DNA of 6,596 bases from Acidobacteriota bacterium (GTDB lineage Bacteria; Acidobacteriota; Vicinamibacteria; Vicinamibacterales; 2-12-FULL-66-21). Positions 1-5,824 of the stretch are shown one piece after another. The notes under the pieces are model-generated. The model worked only from the letters and a program-made list of their open reading frames with translations, was not told the DNA's origin and searched no databases. Where the stretch lies: the NCBI GenBank assembly GCA_020200195.1, contig JAIVJE010000050.1:1-6596 (forward strand), given 5' to 3'. The translations under genes were made by a program, and so were the position numbers. The first letter of the stretch is position 1. Every line of letters starts with the position of its first letter.

Positions 1-62
1 GTATCGTTGCGCTACACCGCGCGGTTCTGAGCAATCCTGTCCAGATTGTTCTTGCCGTGGTA
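1..62. other. Unassigned left-edge sequence
   Basis: This edge segment beyond the end of nadK has no gene I can recognise. On the plus strand one frame stays open from base 3 to a TAA at 93-95 (30 codons) and another from base 2 to a TAG at 170-172 (56 codons). Either could be the tail of a gene converging on nadK from outside the window, but both run through the palindromic repeat and neither resembles a known protein. A weak 5-bp hairpin (CAATC at 32-36, GATTG at 44-48) is present. On the minus strand no T-rich tract follows it. Confidence 0.3.
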
Positions 63-103
63 TCCGGCTTCAGCCGGACTTGGTGGTCCGGCTAAAGCCG
101 GAC
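63..103. repeat. Tandem palindrome pair (REP-like element) after nadK
   Basis: Two near-identical palindromes sit 24 bases apart: TCCGGCT-TC-AGCCGGA at 63-78 and TCCGGCT-AA-AGCCGGA at 87-102 (the second extends by one pair to 86-103). Because each unit is self-complementary, the pair also forms a larger imperfect inverted repeat: 63-79 pairs with 86-102 with one mismatch around the loop TTGGTG. It begins 14 bases past the nadK stop. Neither strand shows a T-tract after the stems, so it does not look like a standard intrinsic terminator, though such structures can protect mRNA 3' ends. From memory, similar TCCGGCTTTAGCCGGA strings are scattered widely in Acidobacteriota genomes; this was not checked. 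Confidence 0.75.
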
Positions 104-116
104 ACTACTAGTACTA

Positions 117-1007
117 CTAACGTTCGCCCCATTTCAGCTTCTGCCGCAGCAGATCGAAATAAGTACGAGTAGAGGCCCGCACCAGTTTGAGCGGACGCGT
201 CGCCCGGCGGATGCTGACGACGTCGTCCGCCTCGAGTCTGTGACCGGATTGGCCGTCGAAGGTGACGAACAGTTCGTCCTGAGACCCGCTCATGACCGGC
301 GAAACGCGCACCTCGGAGGCGGCGGGAATGACGACGGGACGATTGGTCAGCATGTGCGGCGCGATCGGCGTGAGCAGGAGCGCGTCCACCGCCGGGTGGA
401 CGATCGGTCCCCCGGCGGCGAGGTTGTAGGCCGACGACCCGGTTGGCGTCGCGACAATCAACCCGTCGGCACGAACACGCATGACCGGTTGATTGTCGAT
501 CGCGACGGACAGATCGATGATGCGGGACAGCGCCCCCTTGGTAATCACGACATCGTTCAGCACAGGACGGTCGGCGACAGTCTGGTCGCCGCGAAGCGTG
601 CGCGCGTTGATCATCATGCGCTGATCGATCGGCGCCGTCCCATCCAGCACGGCCTCGAGCGATGGATAGAGCTCGTCGAGGGTGATCTCGGTGAGGAAGC
701 CCAGACTCCCGAAGTTGACGCCCAGAATCGGGATGTCCACCTCAGCGTGCGCGATCCGTCCCGCCATCCCGATGAGCGTGCCGTCACCACCGAGCACCAC
801 GAGCAGGTCGCACGCCCGCGGCAGCTCATCTCTCGACGACGTCGGTCGGCCGGGTGGCAGGCCGACCAGCGCGGCGGTTTCCGTTTCGAACACGGGCCGG
901 AGATCGCGCGCCTCCAGCCAGCCCGTGAGCTCCGCGAGCACGCCAGCCGCAGCGCCCAGGTGATGTTTCGCAACGAGACCGACGCGGGTGATCGCGGGTG
1001 TCCTCAT
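117..1007 (-). CDS. nadK: NAD kinase
   Basis: Cytoplasmic ATP-NAD 2'-phosphotransferase that makes NADP from NAD and so feeds reductive biosynthesis. The 296-residue protein has the family landmarks in order: GGDGT at 73-77 (with the catalytic aspartate), FGSLGFL at 99-105, LNDVV at 150-154 (many relatives have NEVV), the long conserved block DGLIVATPTGSSAY at 181-194 followed by AAGGPIVHP at 197-205, LTPIAPHML at 212-220, and FDGQ at 250-253. The length is typical for bacterial NadK. It starts with ATG, which overlaps the tlyA stop as ATGA, so it is probably translated by coupling to tlyA. It is the last gene of the minus-strand operon. In many bacteria recN follows nadK, but here the stop is followed by a palindromic repeat. 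Assignment is secure. Confidence 0.97.
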   Translation of the reverse strand: MRTPAITRVGLVAKHHLGAAAGVLAELTGWLEARDLRPVFETETAALVGLPPGRPTSSRDELPRACDLLVVLGGDGTLIGMAGRIAHAEVDIPILGVNFGSLGFLTEITLDELYPSLEAVLDGTAPIDQRMMINARTLRGDQTVADRPVLNDVVITKGALSRIIDLSVAIDNQPVMRVRADGLIVATPTGSSAYNLAAGGPIVHPAVDALLLTPIAPHMLTNRPVVIPAASEVRVSPVMSGSQDELFVTFDGQSGHRLEADDVVSIRRATRPLKLVRASTRTYFDLLRQKLKWGER

Positions 1008-1747
1008 AGGCGCAGGTGGAGCAGGAACTCGGTGTTGCCTTCCATGCCTTTAATCGGCGACTCGGTCATCCCGGCGCGCTTCAATCCTAGCGCATCCGCG
1101 GCGGCCGAGATTTCCTCCAGCACGCGCGCGTGGATGGCGGCGTCCCTGACGATGCCTCCCTTACCAATTTCCTGGCGCCCGGCTTCGAATTGTGGCTTCA
1201 CCAGTGCCACCACATCGGCGCCGGGGGCCAGCAGCGGCGGAAGCACGGGCAGGACGAGTCGGAGAGAGATGAAGGAGACATCGATCGTGACCACGTCGAA
1301 GCGTCGAGCGATGATGGGGAGCATGTCGGGTGTCAATGCCCGCGCGTTGACCCGCTCCATCACCGTGACACGCGTGTCACTGCGGATCTTCCAATCGAGC
1401 TGGCTGTGTCCGACGTCGAGCGCGACTATATGAGCAGCGCCGCGCTGGAGAAGAGCGTCGGTAAAGCCCCCGGTGGACGCGCCGATGTCGAGCGCGAGCC
1501 GGCCGGTCACGTCGATGCCGAACACGTCCAGCGCGTGCGCGAGTTTCAACCCACCGCGCCCGACGTAAGGGTGATCCGGCGTATCGAGTCTGATCTCGGC
1601 GTCGCGCGGGACGGTCGTGCCGGCCTTCGTCACGGGATGCCCGGCGACGTGCACGTGCCCGGCGAGAATCAGCGCGCGCGCCCGCTCCCGGGAGGACGCC
1701 AGCCCGCGCTCGAGCAGCAGCGAGTCGAGCCGAAGGGCGTTCTTCAA
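1004..1747 (-). CDS. tlyA: TlyA family rRNA 2'-O-methyltransferase (S4 + FtsJ-like)
   Basis: Probable S-adenosylmethionine-dependent ribose methyltransferase of the TlyA/hemolysin A family; the characterised mycobacterial enzyme modifies 16S and 23S rRNA cytidines. An N-terminal S4 RNA-binding domain spans about residues 5-60. A Rossmann methyltransferase domain follows, with the RGGLKL linker at 64-69, the SAM-binding block DIGASTGGFTDALLQRGA at 87-104, DVSFISL at 156-162, LVKPQFE at 182-188, KGGIVRD at 196-202 and the C-terminal KGMEGNTEFLLHL at 233-245. K68, D156, K184 and E240 match a K-D-K-E catalytic tetrad. The start is TTG: an in-frame TGA stands directly before it and no other start codon precedes the S4 domain. 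The TTG overlaps the ispA stop as TTGA. The older hemolysin name for this family should not be read as toxin activity. Which rRNA site it modifies here is unknown. Confidence 0.95.
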   Translation of the reverse strand: MKNALRLDSLLLERGLASSRERARALILAGHVHVAGHPVTKAGTTVPRDAEIRLDTPDHPYVGRGGLKLAHALDVFGIDVTGRLALDIGASTGGFTDALLQRGAAHIVALDVGHSQLDWKIRSDTRVTVMERVNARALTPDMLPIIARRFDVVTIDVSFISLRLVLPVLPPLLAPGADVVALVKPQFEAGRQEIGKGGIVRDAAIHARVLEEISAAADALGLKRAGMTESPIKGMEGNTEFLLHLRL

Positions 1748-2673
1748 TCAGTACGCCCGAGAACCCATCGCACGATTGCGGGGAGTTGCCCGGTAACCTG
1801 TACGGGTTCGAGGGCCGCGAGCGCCCGGTGGCCGCACTCCGCCGCGAGGCGTCGGGATTCGTCGAGCCCGTAGCGCGCGGGATACGTGGGTTTGCCCGCG
1901 GCGGCGTCCTTGCCGGCTGTCTTCCCGAGCTCCGCCGACGCACCTTCCACGTCGAGGATGTCGTCGACGATCTGGAATGCCAATCCCAGGTGCCGCGCGT
2001 ACTCGTCGATGGCCTCGAGGAGTGGACCGGCCGCGCCTGCCATGATGCCGCCGGCGCAGGCTGAGCCGCGAATCAACGCGCCGGTTTTGCGCGCGTGCAT
2101 TCCACTCAGCGCGTCGGCGTCGAGCGCGTGGGCGCCCGTGCGCGCAGCCTGCAGATCGATGGCCTGGCCACCGACCATACCGGCGGCGCCGGCCGCCTCC
2201 CCGACGACGCGGAGCGCGTGAAGTTTGCGCTGGGCGAGCCCAGGGTCCGATGACGCCGGCTCGCGCGCCATGAGCGCAAACGCCTCGGTCAGCAGCGCAT
2301 CGCCCGCGAGGATCGCCATGCCTTCTCCGTACACGACGTGTGCCGTCGGCCGGCCCCGGCGCATCGAATCGTCGTCCATGGCAGGGAGATCGTCATGGAC
2401 GAGGGAATAGGTGTGGACTAACTCGACCGCGCACGCGGCGGGGAGCGCCAGCGCGAGCGCCTCGTCTTCGGCCATGCCGGTCCGCGGGGCGGCGGCCTCA
2501 GCGGCCGCGAGCACCAGCATGGGGCGAACGCGCTTCCCGCCTGCGAACAGGGTGTAACGCATGGCTTCGCAGACGATCGGGGGTGTGGGGCCTGGTGAGG
2601 GGAGAAAACGATCGAGCGCGGCGTCCACGGCCTGCCGTCGTGCCGACAGCCACGCATCGAGCGGAAGCGTCAC
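1744..2673 (-). CDS. ispA: Polyprenyl (farnesyl/geranylgeranyl) diphosphate synthase
   Basis: Short-chain trans-prenyltransferase that condenses isopentenyl diphosphate with allylic diphosphates, giving farnesyl or geranylgeranyl diphosphate for quinones and the undecaprenyl carrier. The 309 residues show GGKRVRP at 45-51, the first aspartate-rich motif DDLPAMDDD at 94-102 with arginines at 105-106 and 108, GQAIDL at 169-174, KTGALI at 196-201, FQIVDDILD at 233-241 (second aspartate motif) and GKDAAAGKPTYP at 254-265. TYSLVHDD just before the first motif resembles E. coli IspA, so farnesyl diphosphate is the likeliest product, but chain length cannot be fixed from sequence alone. The start is GTG, overlapping the xseB stop as GTGA. 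In many genomes dxs lies between ispA and tlyA, but here they overlap directly. Confidence 0.95.
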   Translation of the reverse strand: MTLPLDAWLSARRQAVDAALDRFLPSPGPTPPIVCEAMRYTLFAGGKRVRPMLVLAAAEAAAPRTGMAEDEALALALPAACAVELVHTYSLVHDDLPAMDDDSMRRGRPTAHVVYGEGMAILAGDALLTEAFALMAREPASSDPGLAQRKLHALRVVGEAAGAAGMVGGQAIDLQAARTGAHALDADALSGMHARKTGALIRGSACAGGIMAGAAGPLLEAIDEYARHLGLAFQIVDDILDVEGASAELGKTAGKDAAAGKPTYPARYGLDESRRLAAECGHRALAALEPVQVTGQLPAIVRWVLGRTD

Positions 2674-2933
2674 CTCGATCTGTCGCCCTCATCGTCTGGG
2701 CCGAGGCCGAGGGCCGCTGGCGCCTCCGTCACTTCGCCGCGCGCGTTGAGGATTTCGACCCGCCGCTCGGCCTCTTCGAGCCGCGCGTGGCAGAAACGCG
2801 AGAGCTGCACGCCGCGCTCGAACAGCTGCAGTGACTTCTCGAGCGCCAGATCGCCGTCCTCGAGCGTTTTCACGATCTTCTCGAGCTCCGCGATCGCGGA
2901 TTCGAAGTCCTTGATAGTGGGATCCGTGCTCAT
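2670..2933 (-). CDS. xseB: Exodeoxyribonuclease VII small subunit
   Basis: Small helical subunit of exonuclease VII, which binds several-fold along the coiled coil of XseA to form the complex that degrades single-stranded DNA in repair. The 87-residue protein (about 80 in E. coli) carries the family core: FESAIAELEKIVKTLEDG at 10-27, LEKSLQLFERGVQL at 31-44 and an RLEEAERRVEIL stretch at 51-62. The C-terminal acidic tail is not conserved. A longer reading frame runs upstream into xseA, but the ATG at 2931-2933 is chosen because the family homology starts there and it overlaps the xseA stop as ATGA. Its own stop overlaps ispA as GTGA. Position between xseA and ispA is the classic arrangement. 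Confidence 0.96.
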   Translation of the reverse strand: MSTDPTIKDFESAIAELEKIVKTLEDGDLALEKSLQLFERGVQLSRFCHARLEEAERRVEILNARGEVTEAPAALGLGPDDEGDRSR

Positions 2934-4324
2934 GTCGTCTTCCGGACCTCGCAATCGAGCGTCCCTTGATGCAGGGTGACGCGTACGCCGTCGCCGGGCG
3001 CCACGGCGTCGGACCGCCGGATGATGCGCGTCCCATCGTCGTTCCAACAGACGGCATATCCTCTCGCCAGCACGGCGAGCGGGCTGAGACTGTCGAGCCG
3101 TCCGGCGAGCGCGGTGAGCCTGGCGTCCGCGCGGTCGCGTGTCCGTGCGGCCGAGGAGGCGAGACTGCTGTCCACGCGCTCGAGCCGTCCTCGAATGGTC
3201 GCGAGCCGCCTTCGGAGATCGCGGGACTCGAGGCGCTGCCGGAGCGCGCCGTACTCTCGGCCGCGGCGCGCGAGCAGTGCAGTCGTCGCGCGTCGAAGCT
3301 GGTGAGTGACCTCGGCGGCGTGACGGCCCCGCAGGCCGAGCCTGGCTGTCCACCCGGCGAGCCCGCGATGGCTCGCCAGGACGTGTACCAACGAGCGGCG
3401 CCGCCCGACACCGGCGCGTGCGGCGGCAGTCAGCCGCTGTTCGAGACGGCTGATGCGTCCGCAGAATTCGTCTTTGGCCGCCACCACCATCTCGGCACCG
3501 GCGGATGGCGTCGGCGCACGTAGATCGGAGACGAAGTCCGCGATGGTGAAGTCCGTTTCGTGCCCGACGGCGGAGACAACAGGCACCGGAGATGCAGCAA
3601 TGGCGCGGGCGACGATCTCCTCGTTGAACGCGCGCAGATCCTCAACAGCACCGCCGCCACGGCCGACAATCACCACATCCACGCCGGCGATCCGGCCGAT
3701 CGCGCGGATCCCGCGCGCAACCTCCTCGGCAGCCCCATCCCCCTGTACTCGCGCCGGCCTGATCACGAGATGCGCGTTGGGATGCCTGCGACCGAGGACC
3801 TTGATGATGTCCCGCAGCGCGGCGCCGTCGAGCGAGGTGACGATTCCGATCTTGCGGGGCAGCGCCGGCAGCGGCCGCTTCCGATCGCGATCGAAAAGGC
3901 CCTCCGCCTGCAACGTTTTCTTCAGCTGCTCGAACGCGAGTTGCAGGGCGCCGGTACCGTGCGGTTCGATGTGCTCGCAGACGATCTGGTACTCCCCCTT
4001 CGGGTCATACACGCCGAGCCGTCCGCGCACGATCACCCGCAGGCCATCCTCCGGCTTGAATTTCAGGTAGCGGAGAGCCATGCGGAACATGACCACCTGG
4101 ATCTGCGCGCCGCCGTCCTTCAGCGTGAAGTACATGTGGCCGGTATTCCATACACGGCAGTTGGAGATCTCCCCTTCGACCCAGAGATCGCCAAAGCTTG
4201 ATTCCAGCACGCCGCGTATGGTCGCGGTCAGTTCCGAGACGGTGACCACGCGGCGGCGGGGGACCGGCGCGGCGCCCCGATCGCCGCGATCCTCTTCGAA
4301 CGGCAGGGAGAACAGGTCTGACAT
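2930..4324 (-). CDS. xseA: Exodeoxyribonuclease VII large subunit
   Basis: Catalytic subunit of exonuclease VII, which cuts single-stranded DNA from both ends into oligonucleotides for repair and recombination. The 464 residues (456 in E. coli) begin with about 25 poorly conserved residues, then an OB-fold DNA-binding domain at about 27-120 (WVEGEISN at 48-55, GHMYFTLKD at 62-70, GEYQI at 110-114). The catalytic domain follows with GLFDRDRKRPLP at 142-153, IGIVTS at 159-164, VGRGGG at 220-225, DLRAFNEE at 229-236, GHETDFTIADFVSDLRAPTPS at 254-274. An arginine-rich coiled coil spans about 285-410, and the SPLAVLARGYAV block is at 414-425. It starts 8 bases after the ymdB stop without a convincing Shine-Dalgarno, so reinitiation from ymdB is plausible. 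Its stop overlaps xseB. Confidence 0.97.
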   Translation of the reverse strand: MSDLFSLPFEEDRGDRGAAPVPRRRVVTVSELTATIRGVLESSFGDLWVEGEISNCRVWNTGHMYFTLKDGGAQIQVVMFRMALRYLKFKPEDGLRVIVRGRLGVYDPKGEYQIVCEHIEPHGTGALQLAFEQLKKTLQAEGLFDRDRKRPLPALPRKIGIVTSLDGAALRDIIKVLGRRHPNAHLVIRPARVQGDGAAEEVARGIRAIGRIAGVDVVIVGRGGGAVEDLRAFNEEIVARAIAASPVPVVSAVGHETDFTIADFVSDLRAPTPSAGAEMVVAAKDEFCGRISRLEQRLTAAARAGVGRRRSLVHVLASHRGLAGWTARLGLRGRHAAEVTHQLRRATTALLARRGREYGALRQRLESRDLRRRLATIRGRLERVDSSLASSAARTRDRADARLTALAGRLDSLSPLAVLARGYAVCWNDDGTRIIRRSDAVAPGDGVRVTLHQGTLDCEVRKTT

Positions 4325-4332
4325 GCGAGCAA

Positions 4333-5157
4333 TCAGGCGCGCGCGGACGCGGGCTCGCCGGCGAGCGCGTCCACTTCGGCCGCCGACAGGTTGAGACGCT
4401 CGATAGCGGTTGCACGGCCGCTCGCGGCGTCCGCGGTGACGATCAACGCGTTCAGCCGCCCGGTTCCGGATGCTGCCTCGAACTTGGCCGGCATCGAGCT
4501 CAGAAACCGGCCGAGGGCGGCGTCGATGGACACCCCGATAATCGAGTCATGCGGGCCGGTCATGCCCGCGTCCGTCAGGTACGCGGTGCCCTTTGGCAGG
4601 ATGCGCTCGTCGGCCGTCTGCACATGCGTGTGCGTCCCGATCACCGCGGTGACGCGGCCATCGAGATGCCAGCCCATCGCCACCTTTTCCGACGTCGCTT
4701 CTGCGTGAAAGTCGACGATGATCACACGGGCCTTGGCGCGCAATGCTTCGATCTCGCGGAGAGCGACCGCAAACGGATCGTCGAGCGGCGTCATGAAGAT
4801 CCGGCCCATGAGATTCAGCACGCCGATCGGTTCGCCGGTTCGCGTATGTGCCACCCAGCTTCCGCGGCCGGGAACGCCCGCCGGAAAGTTGGCCGGACGC
4901 AGCAGCTTGGGCTGCCGAGGCAGATAGTCGAGCACTTCTTTCTTGTCCCAGATGTGATTGCCGGAGGTCATGACGTCGACGCCGTAGCCAGCAATCGCAT
5001 CGGCGATGTCCCCGGTGACGCCAAAGCCAGCAGCCGAATTCTCCACGTTGGCAATGACGATATCGAGCCCGCGCTGTTGGACGAGGGCGGGGATCGCCTT
5101 GCGCGCGATCTCGCGACCGGGCTTCGCGAAGATGTCGCCGATGAACAGTATCTTCAT
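4333..5157 (-). CDS. ymdB: YmdB family metallophosphoesterase (2',3'-cyclic nucleotide phosphodiesterase type)
   Basis: Two-metal phosphoesterase of the calcineurin-like YmdB family (274 residues, about 264 in Bacillus subtilis). The Bacillus enzyme hydrolyses 2',3'-cyclic nucleotides and influences RNA turnover, biofilm and motility decisions; the substrate here is inferred by family only. All metal ligands can be placed: D8 in GDIFAKPGR (7-15), E39-N40 in NVEN, N67-H68 in TSGNHIWDKKE (64-74), H151 in VDFHAEATSEK (148-158), and H176/H178 in GTHTHVQTADE (174-184). TDAGMTGP at 195-202 is also diagnostic. The ATG at 5155-5157 gives the usual MKILFIGDI N-terminus but has no clear Shine-Dalgarno. 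It lies 46 bases downstream of hsp20, probably on the same transcript. In Firmicutes ymdB follows rny, which is absent from this spot. The last 15 or so residues look like a non-conserved tail. Confidence 0.94.
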   Translation of the reverse strand: MKILFIGDIFAKPGREIARKAIPALVQQRGLDIVIANVENSAAGFGVTGDIADAIAGYGVDVMTSGNHIWDKKEVLDYLPRQPKLLRPANFPAGVPGRGSWVAHTRTGEPIGVLNLMGRIFMTPLDDPFAVALREIEALRAKARVIIVDFHAEATSEKVAMGWHLDGRVTAVIGTHTHVQTADERILPKGTAYLTDAGMTGPHDSIIGVSIDAALGRFLSSMPAKFEAASGTGRLNALIVTADAASGRATAIERLNLSAAEVDALAGEPASARA

Positions 5158-5203
5158 CTATCGCACGCGTCGGTGGCGCACGGCCGGCCGCGCGGAAGAT
5201 CGA

Positions 5204-5638
5204 TCACTCGGTGGTCACGGGGATGCGCAGCTTGCGTCCCCGTCGCTCCTCAATACGGGGCAGCACGACACGCAGCTCGCCGTTGCGGAGCGTGGCGCGC
5301 GCGCGACCGCCATCATAGGCGCCCGTCAGTCGCACCACGCGCGCGAAGCGGCCGAAGCTGCGCTCGGCGAGATGAAATGCCGCGCCGTGGTGCTCGCAGA
5401 CACCGGTTTTCTTCTGACCGGCGACGACGATGGTGCCGCGAGTGACCAGCACAGTAATCGCGTCGATGGGCACACCAGGCACGTCGAGAAGAATCTCGAT
5501 TGCGGTCGCCGTCTCGATGACATCCATCGGCGGGCTGGACTCGGCTGGGCCCGGAACCATCCCCTGCTCGTCGAGCACTGCCAGCAGACGCCGGATGTCC
5601 TCGCCGCCGGTACGTCTTTCCAGGTAGATGCGCGCCAT
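5204..5638 (-). CDS. hsp20: Small heat-shock protein, Hsp20/alpha-crystallin family (leftward copy)
   Basis: ATP-independent holdase chaperone that would bind unfolding proteins during stress. The 144-residue protein has a short N-terminal arm (1-36), an alpha-crystallin domain at about 37-130 and a short tail. Landmarks are PPMDVIET at 36-43, LLDVPGV at 50-56, FHLAERSFGRFARVVRL at 88-104, ATLRNGELRVVLPR at 115-128 (the A-x-x-x-n-G-x-L signature) and a terminal I-P-V at 139-141 fitting the I-x-I/V anchor. It differs strongly from the rightward copy at 5825-6259, so it is not a recent duplicate. No Shine-Dalgarno precedes the ATG, and an extended -10 promoter ends only 8 bases upstream, which suggests a nearly leaderless transcript. 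It heads the run ymdB-xseA-xseB-ispA-tlyA-nadK and no terminator is visible in the 46-base gap before ymdB. Confidence 0.93.
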   Translation of the reverse strand: MARIYLERRTGGEDIRRLLAVLDEQGMVPGPAESSPPMDVIETATAIEILLDVPGVPIDAITVLVTRGTIVVAGQKKTGVCEHHGAAFHLAERSFGRFARVVRLTGAYDGGRARATLRNGELRVVLPRIEERRGRKLRIPVTTE

Positions 5639-5646
5639 CTAGGCGC

Positions 5647-5677
5647 ATTGTAGCAACTGAACTCACGCGCATACCAA
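5647..5677 (-). promoter_or_regulatory. Predicted extended -10 promoter for leftward hsp20
   Basis: On the minus strand TGCTACAAT (5655 to 5647) is an extended -10 box with TACAAT as the hexamer. A weak -35 match TTGGTA lies at 5677-5672, 19 bp away. Transcription would start near 5640, about two bases before the ATG at 5638-5636, giving a leaderless or almost leaderless message. This fits the lack of a ribosome binding site. It may drive the whole minus-strand operon. Confidence 0.5.
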
Positions 5678-5713
5678 CGGCAGGTGAAAGATGAGCCGCG
5701 GCAACAATTGCAT

Positions 5714-5722
5714 GAGTGCTAA
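5714..5722. promoter_or_regulatory. Lone CIRCE half-site (GAGTGCTAA)
   Basis: GAGTGCTAA is exactly one arm of the HrcA operator CIRCE (TTAGCACTC-N9-GAGTGCTAA). The other arm is missing on both sides at the standard 9-base spacing: 5696-5704 reads CCGCGGCAA. It lies about 55-60 bases upstream of the predicted rightward start of transcription and upstream of the leftward promoter. A 9-base match is unlikely by chance in a region of 186 bases, but a half-site alone may not bind HrcA. Confidence 0.4.
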
Positions 5723-5739
5723 CGAGTAATATTATATGC

Positions 5740-5768
5740 TTGACGCACAATCATATATTTCGTATTAT
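5740..5768 (+). promoter_or_regulatory. Near-consensus sigma70 promoter for rightward hsp20
   Basis: TTGACG at 5740-5745 and TATTAT at 5763-5768 are separated by exactly 17 bp, each one base off the consensus hexamers. The sequence around it (about 5701-5770) is AT-rich compared with the rest of the window. Transcription would start at about 5774-5776, leaving a leader of about 50 bases before the ATG at 5825. No recognisable sigma32-type promoter replaces it, so stress control, if any, would come from a repressor or from the leader RNA. Confidence 0.75.
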
Positions 5769-5791
5769 GTGGGCCAGGATAGTGGGCCAGG
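5769..5791 (+). repeat. 10-bp direct repeat at the predicted transcription start
   Basis: GTGGGCCAGG occurs perfectly at 5769-5778 and again at 5782-5791, a 13-base period. The first copy starts right after the -10 box and spans the predicted start site; the second lies in the early leader. The GGCC cores at 5772-5775 and 5785-5788 could also pair in the RNA if transcription starts early enough. The role is unknown; a repressor site and chance are both possible. Confidence 0.6.
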
Positions 5792-5800
5792 GGAATAGAA

Positions 5801-5822
5801 CTTAGCTAATAAGGAGGTTAGC
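5801..5822 (+). promoter_or_regulatory. Ribosome binding site of rightward hsp20 within alternative small hairpins
   Basis: AAGGAGG at 5811-5817 is a full Shine-Dalgarno 7 bases before the ATG at 5825. GCTAA (5805-5809) can pair with TTAGC (5818-5822), which places the whole Shine-Dalgarno in an 8-base loop. A competing pairing of CTTA (5801-5804) with TAAG (5810-5813) would cover its first bases. Both stems are short, so a temperature-sensitive switch is only a possibility. No ROSE or fourU thermometer motif is visible. Confidence 0.6.
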
Positions 5823-5824
5823 GC

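Noticed and set aside
32..48. CAATC/GATTG hairpin as a nadK terminator
   Set aside because: Only 5 bp, AT-containing, and not followed by a T-run on the minus strand.
240..1433. Long plus-strand open frame of 397 codons opposite nadK and tlyA
   Set aside because: It spans two well-supported minus-strand genes and shows low-complexity Arg/Asp/His-rich composition typical of antisense frames in GC-rich DNA; no family resemblance.
2934..3353. Upstream extension of xseB to 227 residues
   Set aside because: The extension is an Arg/Ala/Pro-rich reading of the xseA sequence in another frame; the family match and the ATGA overlap place the start at 2933.
3453..4201. Plus-strand open frames opposite xseA
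   Set aside because: xseA has full domain and motif support on the minus strand; these frames are Ser/Arg/Pro-rich shadows.
5158..5203. GGCCGGCC-centred palindrome between hsp20 and ymdB as a terminator
   Set aside because: The stem has little room for a loop and no T-tract follows on the minus strand, so termination there is not supported.
4549..5445. Plus-strand frame of 298 codons opposite ymdB and the leftward hsp20
   Set aside because: It crosses two recognised genes and their intergenic gap and shows no domain.
5731..5736. Minus-strand TATAAT as a second leftward promoter
   Set aside because: A perfect -10 hexamer, but no -35-like sequence at 16-19 bp and no extended -10; it lies in an AT-rich patch where it is easy to obtain by chance.
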